Shown: positions 9,288-19,649, counted from the first letter of the stretch. The stretch is DNA of 64,000 nucleotides from Cohnella abietis (GCF_004295585.1 NZ_AP019400.1:6936501-7000500); one strand, 5' to 3'. Program-made: numbers and translations. Notes: generated from the letters alone by a model not told the origin.

Positions 9288-9393
9288 GCTGTGACCTCCA
9301 TTTCATTGACGATGTTAATCTGCCACGAGCGATTAGCTCATAGCTCGCATAATGCTTCCAAATCCGTTTCGCAAAGCCAAAGATGACCTTGTT

Positions 9394-11508
9394 CTAACCA
9401 AAATACTCTTCGAGAATCTCCGATGCGATTTGTTTAATATTCCCGCTTGGTTCAGTCGAATAGGTGCCAGGGTTTTGTGTCCATTCGAGCTCCCATTGAT
9501 ACCAATCAACCGGATCCGGATCTATATGATAATCTAGTGACTGTTCTAACAACGCAATATACTTCTGCCATCTACGATAATAGAATCCGGATATAAGCCC
9601 CGACCATTCCCTGTGAGAATAATCGTGCAAGCTTTGAGCGGATTTTTCCGGTCCCCATAACGTGACTAGCGTGACCGCATTAAATTGAAACCGTTCCTTT
9701 TCTTCCGTTGTTCTGCCAAGAGACCTTGCCTGCTCAATCCAACGGCCTAACAGAAATTCTTTACGGGTACCGAGCAGCTGATCCTGAGACTTCACAAGGC
9801 TCAAAAACCGATTCGACCACATCTCGTATGCTTCTTTCTCCCCACTACGGTAAGCGGCAACGAAAGCATTGTAATAGTCCCGTGCAAGATCAGCCAGTCC
9901 CTGACGTGTGATATCGACTAGATCATAGAGGTAGCCTTCCGAATCCTTCAGCTCATCGAAGCATTCTAGCAATAGCCGCGCTGCCGCTTGAATTTTCGTT
10001 TGATCGTAATAGGATTGAGTCGGCCCCCACGTAGATACATTAGAAATATCCAGATGAGGCCTAGCGCAAATAATGGACTCTACCGCCCCTTGTTGAACGG
10101 TTGTGCAGTTATAGACACTATCCGCAAGCAAGAGCCAGGCCTGTAACGCCTGCGGCACAGCTTTACCGTAGCGTCGTTCGATATAGCCCTCCAACCACTC
10201 GGTCAATACCGGCGATTCCGTTCGCCAGATCATATCCGTCATCAGGTCGTATACGACCGGATTCGTCTCAATCCCTTCCATCGCCAGCCCGATGCCTGAC
10301 ATGCGGCCTGACCGGGGTTGCCCGACCGTGTTCACCGGTTCTTGCATGAGCAGCCGCAGGTTACCGAACAAGCCATTCTTGCCGCCATAATTCTGTATCA
10401 TGCACCATACCCATGGCGTGCCGTCAAATGCATTTCGCTGAACCCATGCCGGCTGCGATTCGCACCATAAGTCAAGAACGAGGGCATGGTCTTTGTCTAG
10501 TCCGGCAAGCACTTCGCTATGCGGATTATCTTGCCATGCCTGAAGTACCCAGACCGCTTTGTCGTCATATTCCCGCATGATCGCTTGTACATCTTGGGCG
10601 TATGCCGTCAAGTCAATCCCTTCCGTTCTTCCTCCTTCGTGAAAAGGATCCGTACTGTAGTAATGAATGTCATTTCCAAACAGGCTTGTCTGCTCGGAAT
10701 AGAAAGTAGAAGCAACCTTACGATACTTAGGGTCGCTAGGCAGCAGTAATGATGGCCTTTCGAATTCGCACCATTTTCCCTGAGCAACAGGCTCGGATTC
10801 GGGAAACTTCTGTTGGAAATCGTTCGGGACCATCCCGCTGTAGCCTTGCAGAACAGGCATAATGTCGAGGGATAACATGCGTTCATGTATTTTACGTGCA
10901 AGCTGCGCACGGTCCGTAAACCACCAATCGGGGAGAGGGCCGCCCCAACCGGTCATGTTCTGCATCCATTGCCAGGCGAAATATGCAGGTCCGCATAGAA
11001 ATGCTTTACACTCGGCTTCCGTATAACCAAGCTTTAATAACGTTCGCCTCCATACTTCTTCTTGACCTACTAGGCTTAACACCAAGTTAATGCCGTTTAA
11101 GGCCATCCAGTCGATTTCCTCCTGCCAGCGGTCCCAGTCCCAGAAAGCCATGGAATAGGAGTGCGTGCAGTAGTTCAAGTAGTATCTGAACTTATAAGAG
11201 GTTACTTTCCTAACCGGGATCGATACTTGGGGAAACGGATAGGGAACATGAACACGACTACCGCACCAAGAGAGATGGGATTTGCAAACATGCTTCAAAT
11301 ACCAGTAAAATCCAGATGACGCCGCCACGCCGGATGATCCTCTGATGATGAGGTGATCGGGGCGGCTCTCGATTTCAAACACGTCATAACCGCTCTCCGC
11401 TTTAATCTGTTCAACGATTACCTTACTCGCAAGCTCCTCTCCGATCATTCGCTCGATTAAGCCTGTAACAGACTGCTTATTCAAATTTTTGTTTATTCCG
11501 AAATCCAA
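9394..11508 (-). CDS. GH89 alpha-N-acetylglucosaminidase
   Basis: The product is 704 aa and matches the NAGLU/GH89 family along its length. It has an N-terminal small domain and then 'KFRYYLNYCTHSYSMAFWDWDRWQEEIDWMALNGIN', 'GPAYFAWQWMQNMTGWGGPLP' and 'PWVWCMIQNYGG'. Glu291 in 'DPFHEG' and Glu411 in 'AMEGIETNP' fit the two catalytic glutamates of the family. GH89 enzymes release terminal alpha-linked GlcNAc, as in heparan sulfate or alpha-GlcNAc-capped mucin O-glycans. There is no signal peptide. The start is 21 bases after the stop of the GH35 beta-galactosidase gene, which indicates one operon. Together with the sulfatase it points to a sulfated GlcNAc/Gal-containing host-type glycan as substrate, although that is inference. 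Confidence 0.93.
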   Translation of the reverse strand: MDFGINKNLNKQSVTGLIERMIGEELASKVIVEQIKAESGYDVFEIESRPDHLIIRGSSGVAASSGFYWYLKHVCKSHLSWCGSRVHVPYPFPQVSIPVRKVTSYKFRYYLNYCTHSYSMAFWDWDRWQEEIDWMALNGINLVLSLVGQEEVWRRTLLKLGYTEAECKAFLCGPAYFAWQWMQNMTGWGGPLPDWWFTDRAQLARKIHERMLSLDIMPVLQGYSGMVPNDFQQKFPESEPVAQGKWCEFERPSLLLPSDPKYRKVASTFYSEQTSLFGNDIHYYSTDPFHEGGRTEGIDLTAYAQDVQAIMREYDDKAVWVLQAWQDNPHSEVLAGLDKDHALVLDLWCESQPAWVQRNAFDGTPWVWCMIQNYGGKNGLFGNLRLLMQEPVNTVGQPRSGRMSGIGLAMEGIETNPVVYDLMTDMIWRTESPVLTEWLEGYIERRYGKAVPQALQAWLLLADSVYNCTTVQQGAVESIICARPHLDISNVSTWGPTQSYYDQTKIQAAARLLLECFDELKDSEGYLYDLVDITRQGLADLARDYYNAFVAAYRSGEKEAYEMWSNRFLSLVKSQDQLLGTRKEFLLGRWIEQARSLGRTTEEKERFQFNAVTLVTLWGPEKSAQSLHDYSHREWSGLISGFYYRRWQKYIALLEQSLDYHIDPDPVDWYQWELEWTQNPGTYSTEPSGNIKQIASEILEEYFG

Positions 11509-11529
11509 AATCTTTTCCTCCGATCTCCC

Positions 11530-13290
11530 TTACCCTAATGACGATGTTTCATGGAATGTGACGGACGGCTCTCTAACACCGTGAAGATCAAACAATACAA
11601 TCTCATTAAGGTCTTGGCGCAGCAGCGGCGCCGGAACATACAATCTGCGTTGCGGACCGACGCTCCAATACCGACCTAGATTAAAGCCATTGATAAATGC
11701 GACGCCTTTCGACCAACCTTCTAAATCGAGGAAGGTATCTGCTGCCTCGGTAACTTGAAAGGTTCCTCTGTAAAAGGCCGGCATCATTATTGAATGGTCC
11801 TGTGAATGAAACTGCAGCTCGCTTAAATCATTCATGGGCAACGAACGGATATCCCAATCGAAGAGGAACTGATTGCACCAGCCCAAGCTTTGCAAGCGAA
11901 CACTGCCGGTAATCCCTTTGGTATCCTTAATATATGGCCCGTAGTTTACCCGTCCCATATTTTCAACGAGAATTTGAATTCGAGCGCCTTCCGGCGGAAT
12001 CTCAATCATCAATTGCGTCGGTTTCCACCGTTCCAGCACACCTGCTTCGGTCCCGTTCACGAACACAATGGCACGGTCTCGGATATCCTCGATGATCAAT
12101 TCGCAATTTTTTTTCGGCCCGGACACAAACGTGGAATACAGGATGAACCCGTAATCCTGTCCCAATTTCTCCATAGGCTCGGGGGATATCCGGTGGATCG
12201 ACTGAGATAAGCGAGGAAGACTGTCGAATAAATCCGCACGCTCCGATAACCGAACCTTGCCATACGCTTTTTTCTTAGAAGGCTCCGGTACCGGGACATC
12301 TCTTAAATCTGTATACTTGGACAACACCTCGCGAATGGCAAAGTATTTCGCCGTAGGGTCGCCTGCTTCGTTCAATGGAGCATCGTAGTCGTAACTGGTT
12401 ACGATCGGCTCATAAACCCCGGTGTGGTTGTTCGCTCCGTTGTAAAATCCGAAATTCGTTCCTCCATGAAACATATAGAAGTTAACGGAAGCTCCCATCC
12501 TCAGCATCCGGTCAAAAACGTCGGCGGTATCCTTCGACTCCCTTGTGATATGGTTTTTTCCCCAATGGTCGAACCACCCATTCCAGTACTCCATGCACAT
12601 GAGCGGCTGATTGGGTTGATATTCCTGCAATTTGGCAAATGCCGTTTCCGGATCCGATCCGAAGTTTACAGTTCCGAGCACTCCGGGTATCATTCCGCTC
12701 TGAAGGCAAATATCCTCGGGACCATCGGATGTAACTAGCAATACGTCTATTCCACGTTTCGTAATGGAGTCCCGCAAATACTGAAGATAGCTTAAATCAT
12801 TTCCGAAGCTGCCATATTCGTTCTCGATCTGCATCGCAATAATCGGACCGCCGTTCGTACATAATAGCGGCTTTAATAGAGGGATAAGAACATCGTAGTA
12901 ATCGTCAACATGAGCCAGATAGGATGGATGCGCGCAACGAAGGGGGGTGTCCGAATCGGCTAACAGCCACGAGGGAAGTCCTCCAAACTCCCACTCGGCG
13001 CATATATAAGGGCTCGGCCGAATAATAACATGCAAATCAAGTTCAGCCGCTGTTTCGATGAATCGAACAACATCGGCGATACCTTCGAAATGAAACCGTC
13101 CCTTTTGAGGCTCATGCAGATTCCATGGAATATAGGTTTCAACCGTATTAAAGCCGCAAGCTTTCAGCTTGTTAAGCCTGTCGAACCAGTAGTCAGGTAC
13201 AACTCTGAAATAATGGATCGCGCCGGAGATGAGCCGGACCGGATTCCCGTCCATAATAAATCGGTTTCCATCCGTTTGAAAGACTGTCAT
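11530..13290 (-). CDS. GH35 beta-galactosidase
   Basis: The product is 586 aa, the usual size of bacterial GH35 enzymes. The family signature 'GGPIIAMQIENEYG' contains the proton donor Glu158, and 'MCMEYWNGWFDHWG' contains the nucleophile Glu234. 'HYFRVVPDYWFDRLNKLKACGFNTVETYIPWNLHEP' is the typical N-terminal barrel start, and a jelly-roll domain with 'GVAFINGFNLGRYW' closes the protein. The enzyme cleaves terminal beta-galactosides. There is no signal peptide, so it is cytoplasmic. The gene lies 29 bases after the permease gene and 21 bases before the GH89 gene, within one transcription unit. Confidence 0.95.
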   Translation of the reverse strand: MTVFQTDGNRFIMDGNPVRLISGAIHYFRVVPDYWFDRLNKLKACGFNTVETYIPWNLHEPQKGRFHFEGIADVVRFIETAAELDLHVIIRPSPYICAEWEFGGLPSWLLADSDTPLRCAHPSYLAHVDDYYDVLIPLLKPLLCTNGGPIIAMQIENEYGSFGNDLSYLQYLRDSITKRGIDVLLVTSDGPEDICLQSGMIPGVLGTVNFGSDPETAFAKLQEYQPNQPLMCMEYWNGWFDHWGKNHITRESKDTADVFDRMLRMGASVNFYMFHGGTNFGFYNGANNHTGVYEPIVTSYDYDAPLNEAGDPTAKYFAIREVLSKYTDLRDVPVPEPSKKKAYGKVRLSERADLFDSLPRLSQSIHRISPEPMEKLGQDYGFILYSTFVSGPKKNCELIIEDIRDRAIVFVNGTEAGVLERWKPTQLMIEIPPEGARIQILVENMGRVNYGPYIKDTKGITGSVRLQSLGWCNQFLFDWDIRSLPMNDLSELQFHSQDHSIMMPAFYRGTFQVTEAADTFLDLEGWSKGVAFINGFNLGRYWSVGPQRRLYVPAPLLRQDLNEIVLFDLHGVREPSVTFHETSSLG

Positions 13291-13319
13291 TTACAATCAC
13301 CTTGTCGTTTAGTATGGTA

Positions 13320-14204
13320 TTACTCTTTGACAGATCCCAGCATAATGCCGTGTATAAAGTGCCGTTGAATAAATGGATAAACGGTTAGAATCGGAACTAT
13401 GGCCACCACAAGCTTAGCCGCATTTAACGTTTGATTGGAAAGCTTGGACAATAGCTCTACTTGTGTTGAATCTATACTTTGCGTATTTAGTTGAACAACA
13501 AGCTGCTGAATGTAAGTTTGAAGCGGATAATGCTCCGGTGTACGCATGAATATAAGTCCGTCAAAGAAAGCGTTCCAATGTCCGACGACGCTAAAAAGAG
13601 TAATCGTTGCTAATGCGGGGGTTGATATTGGGATAAATATCTTAAATAGCATATACCAGGGGCCCGCACCATCTATATGACCGGCTTCCACTAAGTCCTT
13701 CGGAATGCTCCGGAAGAAGTTAACTAGCAAAATCACATTAAAAACAGGAACGGCACCAGGAAGAACCAACGCCCAGATCGAATTAAATAGCCCCAGAGAT
13801 TTCATGAGTATATAGAGTGGTACAATTCCTCCGCTGAATAACATCGTGAAGACAAGAAACCACATATAAATGTTGCGGAACCGGAACTCTTGCGGTGATC
13901 GGGAAAGCGGATACGCCATTAAAACCGCCAATAGGAAGTTAATGCCTCCTCCGAGCAATACCCTCTTAACAGAAACAAAAAAGGAGTTAACGAACACGGG
14001 GTCAGCAAGAATTTGCTGATAAGCGATCGTATTAAACCCTTTCGGCCAAAAATCGACCATGCCGGCTGCAGCATACGATTTGTGGCTGAATGAAACGGCA
14101 ACCGTATGCCAAATGGGGATGATACAAGTAAGCAAGACAAGGATCATAAAGATCACTAATGCATACTGAGCCAGTCGTGCCGAAAAAGTTCGATTCGTAA
14201 CCAT
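13320..14204 (-). CDS. Carbohydrate ABC transporter permease, LplC/YtcP type
   Basis: The product is 294 aa with six predicted membrane segments and the MalG-like EAA loop 'EAGHIDGAGPWYMLFKIFIPISTPALATI' near residue 185. It pairs with the permease encoded 15 bases upstream. Such importers bring oligosaccharides into the cell. No ATPase gene is present here, as usual for this family, which shares a housekeeping ATPase of the MsmX type. Confidence 0.92.
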   Translation of the reverse strand: MVTNRTFSARLAQYALVIFMILVLLTCIIPIWHTVAVSFSHKSYAAAGMVDFWPKGFNTIAYQQILADPVFVNSFFVSVKRVLLGGGINFLLAVLMAYPLSRSPQEFRFRNIYMWFLVFTMLFSGGIVPLYILMKSLGLFNSIWALVLPGAVPVFNVILLVNFFRSIPKDLVEAGHIDGAGPWYMLFKIFIPISTPALATITLFSVVGHWNAFFDGLIFMRTPEHYPLQTYIQQLVVQLNTQSIDSTQVELLSKLSNQTLNAAKLVVAIVPILTVYPFIQRHFIHGIMLGSVKE

Positions 14205-14219
14205 AAAAACACCTGCTTC

Positions 14220-15122
14220 TTAGAAGATGCGATAATTGGCAAACCGGGATGCCAGCGTATAAGATACAATAATCAATAGAAATGAAATGACCGATTTCAT
14301 AAGACCGACAGCTGTAGCGAGTCCGAATTGAGCATTGATCAGACCGGCACGATAAACATAGGTGTCGATAATATCGCCCGATTCGTAGACTAACGGATTA
14401 TATAGATTGAATACTTGATCGAAACCCGCATTCAAAACATTTCCGATACTTAATGTTGCAAGCAGGATAAATGTTGGAACGAGCAACGGCAACGTAATAT
14501 ATCGAATCTGTTGCGGTCGCGATGCTCCGTCGATGACTGCCGCCTCGTACAGGGAAGGATTGATTCCTGTTAGTGCAGCCAAGTAGATGATTGTTCCGAA
14601 TCCGAATTCCTTCCAAATATCGCTGGAAATCAGAATAACGGGAAACCATTGATTGCTTGCCAGAAAGATAATAGGTTCTCCGCCAAACGCTTTTACGATT
14701 TGATTGACCAGACCATCTGTGGTGGTCATTTCAACAATGATTCCTGACAAAATAACCCACGACAAAAAATGAGGTACATAGACGACGGTCTGGACGAATC
14801 TCTTAAAAAAACGGCCCCTTAACTCGTTCAGAAGAATGGCGAATGTCAAGGGAACCAATAGATTTCCAATGATCTTGAACACCGCAATAAAAATAGTATT
14901 GTAGAAAATGACCCTGCTATCGGACAGTTCGAATAAGTATTTGAAGTTTTGCAAGCCAATCCAAGGGGATCTCCATATGCCGAGACCTATTTTGAAATCT
15001 TGAAAAGCCATGACAATCCCTGCCATCGGGATAATACTAAACACTACAAGGAGCAAGAGTCCCGGCAACAACATCATGTGGTAATGTGCTTGGTTAGACC
15101 GGTATTTCATCGTTTTCCACAT
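14220..15122 (-). CDS. Carbohydrate ABC transporter permease, LplB/YteP type
   Basis: The product is 300 aa with an N-terminal membrane segment, six segments in all, and the EAA motif 'EAAVIDGASRPQQIRYITLPLL' near residue 195. 'KFGIGIWRSPWIGLQNFKYLF'-like wording near residue 50 is typical of LplB proteins. It is encoded just after the solute-binding protein gene, from which it is separated by an intergenic hairpin, and just before the second permease gene. Confidence 0.92.
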   Translation of the reverse strand: MWKTMKYRSNQAHYHMMLLPGLLLLVVFSIIPMAGIVMAFQDFKIGLGIWRSPWIGLQNFKYLFELSDSRVIFYNTIFIAVFKIIGNLLVPLTFAILLNELRGRFFKRFVQTVVYVPHFLSWVILSGIIVEMTTTDGLVNQIVKAFGGEPIIFLASNQWFPVILISSDIWKEFGFGTIIYLAALTGINPSLYEAAVIDGASRPQQIRYITLPLLVPTFILLATLSIGNVLNAGFDQVFNLYNPLVYESGDIIDTYVYRAGLINAQFGLATAVGLMKSVISFLLIIVSYTLASRFANYRIF

Positions 15123-15158
15123 CCAATCTGTTATACATATATGCTCTTCTTGTTATAA

Positions 15159-15186
15159 CGAGGGACGCAATAGCATGCGTCCCTCG
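15159..15186 (-). terminator. Hairpin between binding-protein and permease genes
   Basis: CGAGGGACGC (15159-15168) pairs with GCGTCCCTCG (15177-15186), a perfect 10-bp stem, directly after the binding-protein stop. No long T-run follows, so it probably acts as partial terminator or 3' protection that keeps the binding protein more abundant than the permeases. Confidence 0.7.
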
Positions 15187-15194
15187 CTTCTCGG

Positions 15195-16889
15195 TTATTT
15201 TTGCAATTCCGCCTCGATCTCCGCAATAATCTGATCTCCGCCTTGCTTCTTCCAAGCTTCGACGAATTTGTCGAAGTCATCTACCGGCTTATCTCCTGCA
15301 ACGATTTTGAAGAAAACTTCCTTTTCCATCTTCAAGAGATTCGCCCATTTTTGACTCATCGTTTTGGTCGTTGCCGTAAACGCATTGTATACTTCTTTAT
15401 CCATTTTCTGCGTCAGAAGTCCGCCGCCGTACAAATATGCATAAGGAGCAGACCAATCTCCCGGTTCGGCCTTCGGATTTTTCAGATCCCTCTGCCAACG
15501 ATCGTAATGCCCTTTCATTTCCGGCGTAAGCTCTTCCGGCGCGATCTGTCCATCCAAAGCTTTCTTCAGCACTTCATGCTTGCGCGCCACTGCGTCAGGG
15601 TAGTCGAATGTCGTATACAAAGGATAGAGATGCTGGAGCAAGCTGTAATCTAACAGTTGATCCTCCTCCGCCTTATCTCGCGCCCCGCTAACGCCCGTAC
15701 CGTTACTCAAGTAGAAGTTGATATGTTTCACGAGCGCTTCCGGATACTTGAAGCCTTTCTTCACGACAAGGAATTGCGTCGTTGGCGGAACCATGTGCGT
15801 ATTGTATTTACCTTGCGAATCCTGAATCAGGTACGGTTTCCAATCTGCGTTTTTGTCTACTTTAATGGAGTCGCCCAGCGGCCAAGGAGCCCACCAAGGC
15901 CCGAAGAACAGCCCTGCTTTACCGTTGTTGACGAGCTGGCTCGATTCTTTACGGATCATGAACTCTTTATCAATAAGTCCGTTGCTGTACATCTCCTTGA
16001 GCTTAGCCAAGGTCTGTTTCGTTTGCAGCGTTGTCGAGCCATATACAACCTTTCCGTTCTCATCCTTCAACCATAAGCCGGGATAGGAATCAAACGCATG
16101 GAAAATCGCGGTAAAATCATAGCTGCCTGTATAAGCGAATGAATATAGTTCTACATTGTTGCCTAACAAACCAACGGTATCTTTCTTATTGTTCCCGTCA
16201 GGATCTTGCTCGACAAAAGCCTTGGCGATCGTAGCGATATCGTCCACTGTTTTCGGCGCCGGAAGCTTTAACTTATCCAGCCAATCCTGTCTTACCCATG
16301 CCATACTGATCGAGTCGGCCAGCACGCTAATATTCGGCATGGCGTAAAGCTTTCCATCTATCGTTGCTTTCTCCAAAGGTAGATTGTTGGCAGCTCCGTA
16401 CATTTCCTTAACTTTATCCGAGGCATATTTATTGTAATACTCGGTTAAATCTTCAACCTGCCCACCTTCAACCAAAGAACGAAACGTTGTCTCATCAACA
16501 GACATGATATCTGGCAAGTCGTTGCTAGCGATCGCTAATTTCTGCTTCTGGGTAAAATCGTCTCCCGTCGCGTACCATAGTACTTTAAAGCGAATATTCG
16601 TTTTATCCGCCAAGTATTTCGCAAAGTGATTGTCCTCGATGGACTCGCCTGGAGGCAGCTTAAGATCGGGAACGACAGATTTAATAATGGAGATTTCAAC
16701 AGGCTCTGCCATCTTGAACGGATTTTCCTCCGAAGCACTTGTTGCCGAGGCAGTACCTTCAGCGCTTTGCGAAGCCGTTGGGCTCGCTCCCGAGTTTGAT
16801 GCTTTCCCTTCATTGCTCTCATTTTTCGCGCATGCCGATAGCACCAAAGTTAAAGCGATTACAAACGCTAGCATCTTTCTGTTTCTCAT
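15195..16889 (-). CDS. Extracellular solute-binding lipoprotein (LipO/YtcQ type)
   Basis: The product is 564 aa from ATG 16889, 6 bases after GAGGGG; an upstream in-frame start at 16949 adds 20 unlikely residues. It has a lipoprotein signal peptide ending 'LVLSAC' (Cys about residue 20), a Ser/Gly/Ala-rich linker, and then a large periplasmic-binding fold of the LipO family. It should bind oligosaccharides outside the membrane for the LplB/LplC-type permeases encoded next. It is the first gene of the glycan operon, about 170 bases from the regulator genes. Confidence 0.92.
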   Translation of the reverse strand: MRNRKMLAFVIALTLVLSACAKNESNEGKASNSGASPTASQSAEGTASATSASEENPFKMAEPVEISIIKSVVPDLKLPPGESIEDNHFAKYLADKTNIRFKVLWYATGDDFTQKQKLAIASNDLPDIMSVDETTFRSLVEGGQVEDLTEYYNKYASDKVKEMYGAANNLPLEKATIDGKLYAMPNISVLADSISMAWVRQDWLDKLKLPAPKTVDDIATIAKAFVEQDPDGNNKKDTVGLLGNNVELYSFAYTGSYDFTAIFHAFDSYPGLWLKDENGKVVYGSTTLQTKQTLAKLKEMYSNGLIDKEFMIRKESSQLVNNGKAGLFFGPWWAPWPLGDSIKVDKNADWKPYLIQDSQGKYNTHMVPPTTQFLVVKKGFKYPEALVKHINFYLSNGTGVSGARDKAEEDQLLDYSLLQHLYPLYTTFDYPDAVARKHEVLKKALDGQIAPEELTPEMKGHYDRWQRDLKNPKAEPGDWSAPYAYLYGGGLLTQKMDKEVYNAFTATTKTMSQKWANLLKMEKEVFFKIVAGDKPVDDFDKFVEAWKKQGGDQIIAEIEAELQK

Positions 16890-17062
16890 TGAAATCCCCT
16901 CTCTTATGTAAAAGCTTATTTTTACTATAACGGCTATGAAGGTAGCCATGGGTTAAATGTATCTTTGATTAGTTTCTTATTATCTACAGTTAAGCAGCCC
17001 ATTAGAGGATAAGAGAAAATAAGTGACTTTCCAGTAGACAAAAAGTGAATCATACAAGTACA

Positions 17063-17091
17063 AAAAAGAGACCGTCATTTCGACGATCTCC
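17063..17091 (-). terminator. Terminator overlapping the 3' end of the YesN-like gene
   Basis: GAGATCGTC and GACGGTCTC form a stem with a 5-base loop, followed by TTTTTT on the minus strand. It overlaps the last codons of the response regulator and separates the regulators from the binding-protein gene. Confidence 0.75.
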
Positions 17092-17893
17092 CCTCTATTT
17101 TTCGATAATGACTGGGCAAAAACCCTGTTGCCTCTCGAAAAATCCGACAAAAGTATTTCTCGTTCGGATATCCCGATTCTGATGCTATCCAGCGAATGGA
17201 ACGATTCGATTGCATTAACAGCTGCTTTGCCTTTTCAATCCTTAACCCCCGAACATAATCGTTGAAGTTTGTGCCGGCAATGTCTTTGAAGCAACGACTA
17301 AAGTAACTCCGGCTTATGCCTACTTTCGCCGCTACGGCAGGGAGATGAAGGTCATGATGAATTTCGCTTTTAATATATTCCATCGCTTTAATGACAGCGT
17401 TTCTTACTTCCTCCGAATAGCCGTTGTGGTGTAGCGACATTTGCGTTTGATCCCGAACGCCGTCTGTAATCGACTGACTCGTCTCGTCCGCGGGTTTCGT
17501 TTGATCCCGTGTTTTCTCTAAGATACGTTGAGAGATCCTCTCCAAGACACTGTCCATTTGCTCGTTTTCCAGCTCTAATTTTGTAATATAGTCAACAGCT
17601 CCGAGACGCAATGATTCTTGAATATACTCGAACTCCTGATGAAACGTAAGAACGACAATATGAAGGGAAGGATACAATTTCCTCACTTCTCGCATTAGCT
17701 CCATGCCCGACATCATCGGCATTAACAAATCGACGATAAGCAAGTCGATGGAATGTTCTTGCAGAAACTCTAATGCCTTGAGCCCATTCGATGCCTCCCC
17801 GACGACTTCCATCCCATGCAGGCTCCAAGGCATCATCGATATGAATCCGCGTCTTACAAGATGATCGTCATCCACCACCAGCACTTTAATCAT
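17075..17893 (-). CDS. Response regulator with AraC-type DNA-binding domain (YesN-like)
   Basis: The product is 272 aa from ATG 17893, inside the last codons of the kinase gene (translational coupling). Residues 1-120 form a receiver domain with acidic pocket Asp8-Asp10 and phospho-acceptor Asp55 in 'LIVDLLMP'. Residues 170-268 form an AraC/XylS double helix-turn-helix ('VAAKVGISRSYFSRCFKDIAGTN' and 'SESGYPNEKYFCRIFREATGF'). With the adjacent kinase it makes a YesM/YesN-type pair, which in Bacillales usually controls a neighbouring carbohydrate ABC transporter and glycosidases. Here those are the genes immediately downstream. Confidence 0.93.
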   Translation of the reverse strand: MIKVLVVDDDHLVRRGFISMMPWSLHGMEVVGEASNGLKALEFLQEHSIDLLIVDLLMPMMSGMELMREVRKLYPSLHIVVLTFHQEFEYIQESLRLGAVDYITKLELENEQMDSVLERISQRILEKTRDQTKPADETSQSITDGVRDQTQMSLHHNGYSEEVRNAVIKAMEYIKSEIHHDLHLPAVAAKVGISRSYFSRCFKDIAGTNFNDYVRGLRIEKAKQLLMQSNRSIRWIASESGYPNEKYFCRIFREATGFLPSHYRKIEGRSSK

Positions 17894-19649
17894 CGGTGTC
17901 ACCCCCATATTCCATAAGGCTGTTTGGCAGCTGTTCCATAATTGGTATACGAAGCTTGATCAACGTTCCTTTTCCGTCATTGCTCTCGATCGTCAAATCC
18001 GCTTCCTCGCCGTACTTGAACTTTAACATCCGGTATACATAATTCAAACCGATCCCCAAACCCATGTTATCTTGATCACCGTTGTCTGTGCCCGTTAAAC
18101 GGCGAATCTGTTTGTCGGACATCCCTTGTCCATTATCGGATACAAATAAATTGACATGTCTTTCCCCATCTCTCTCCACTCTAACTTGAATGGAGCCGTT
18201 ATCCTCAAGCCCGTGGTAGAGTGAATTTTCAACTAACGGCTGCAATAAAAATCTGGGGATCGGGAGCTCAAGTATGTCATCGGACACGAAAATTTTAACA
18301 TCAAAATCAAAATTATATCGAATCCCTTGCAATTTCACATAATTGTGCAATGCTTCAATCTCTTGGCGAATGACTGCAGGACCGCCTTTACCAAGGTTAT
18401 AGTGCAATACTTTATTAAGGGTGGATACTAAAGTATCAATCTCAGCTTGTCCGTTCGCACGTGCCAGCCATCTTATCGTATCCAGCGTATTGTAAAGGAA
18501 ATGCGGATTAATCTGATGGGTTAGCTTTTCGATTTCGAGAAGAGCTTTCTTCTTTTCTTTATCACGAACCTCGTTTATCAATTCCCCAATTCGTTTTCTC
18601 ATCATTTCCAACTCATCCCCAATGAGATCAAACTCTACGATTTGGGTAGCGGGGACCGAATAGATCAGCTTATTGTTTTTAATAAATTCTATCGATTTGG
18701 ATAAAATTTGAAGCGGCTTATAAATACTGCGCCATAAGATCCAGGCAATCAGAAAGCTTAGCAACAGAGAGCATATCGCAAATATCATAAATTGCTTCAC
18801 CCAGCTGCTAATTTCCTGTGTATAAACTTTATTATCGATGGTAGAAATAACCTTCCATTGTTGATTGCTTACATCTTCAAACGTCAAATATTTTTTTTGC
18901 GATTCGGTTTTCTTATCGTTTTGAAAGTATTTAGTATGTAGCGGAAAGTCCTTCTGATTTTCACTATAAACAATAGTGCCCGTTCGATCAGCGATCAAAT
19001 ACTGTACAGATAAGTCATTCTTTATGATGCTCTCGGCAAATTTGTAGTTGGTTTCAATATAGACATATATATTTCCTTTCGAAGGCAGGTTTACTTTCCG
19101 AATGACGGACAAAACAACGTTATCCCCATTTAGGGAGTTAAATGACTTATGAGGGCCATAATAGTTTATTCCCGTGAATTGGGACAGCAAAGGCAGAGCT
19201 TCAGGGTTAAAATTGCTAACGGAATAGTTCTCAAAGAAGTGCTCCAATGTATCTGCCGAATAATAGAACATAAGTCCGAGCGAAGGATTAGTGAAATGGA
19301 TTAAATTGACTTGACTTTGAATTTCTTCTTGCCGTTCTCTCCTCTCGAATTGCTCAGACTGGAGATAGACATCCAAGCTTTGACCGACACGTCCATCAAA
19401 GGCGAGAAGCTGCGAGGCATGATTCAACTGGGAGAAAGTATTCTCGAACGTAAGTCTGACCTGCTGAAGATTCGCACGAACAGCCCGTTCTGCCTTGTTT
19501 GAAAGGATGGAGTGCATCGAATAGTAAGAAATACCGCCAATTACGATGAGCGGGGACAAAGAGCATATAAGTAGTAAAATGACTAGACGTTTTTTAAGTG
19601 AACCGGGCAAAAGAAAATCATTCAGAAATTTCATCAACATACGGATCAC
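17886..19649 (-). CDS. Sensor histidine kinase, YesM type
   Basis: The product is 587 aa. Membrane segments at about residues 18-40 and 292-314 flank a large extracellular sensing domain, followed by a HAMP region. 'LTHQINPHFLYNTLDTIRWL' holds the phosphorylated His of the His_kinase family, and 'FLLQPLVENSLYHGL' plus 'SDNGQGM' and 'GLGIGLNYVYRML' form the ATPase domain. It likely senses an extracellular glycan signal, perhaps through the binding protein, and phosphorylates the AraC-type regulator. The stop overlaps the regulator start. Confidence 0.93.
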   Translation of the reverse strand: MIRMLMKFLNDFLLPGSLKKRLVILLLICSLSPLIVIGGISYYSMHSILSNKAERAVRANLQQVRLTFENTFSQLNHASQLLAFDGRVGQSLDVYLQSEQFERRERQEEIQSQVNLIHFTNPSLGLMFYYSADTLEHFFENYSVSNFNPEALPLLSQFTGINYYGPHKSFNSLNGDNVVLSVIRKVNLPSKGNIYVYIETNYKFAESIIKNDLSVQYLIADRTGTIVYSENQKDFPLHTKYFQNDKKTESQKKYLTFEDVSNQQWKVISTIDNKVYTQEISSWVKQFMIFAICSLLLSFLIAWILWRSIYKPLQILSKSIEFIKNNKLIYSVPATQIVEFDLIGDELEMMRKRIGELINEVRDKEKKKALLEIEKLTHQINPHFLYNTLDTIRWLARANGQAEIDTLVSTLNKVLHYNLGKGGPAVIRQEIEALHNYVKLQGIRYNFDFDVKIFVSDDILELPIPRFLLQPLVENSLYHGLEDNGSIQVRVERDGERHVNLFVSDNGQGMSDKQIRRLTGTDNGDQDNMGLGIGLNYVYRMLKFKYGEEADLTIESNDGKGTLIKLRIPIMEQLPNSLMEYGGDTDD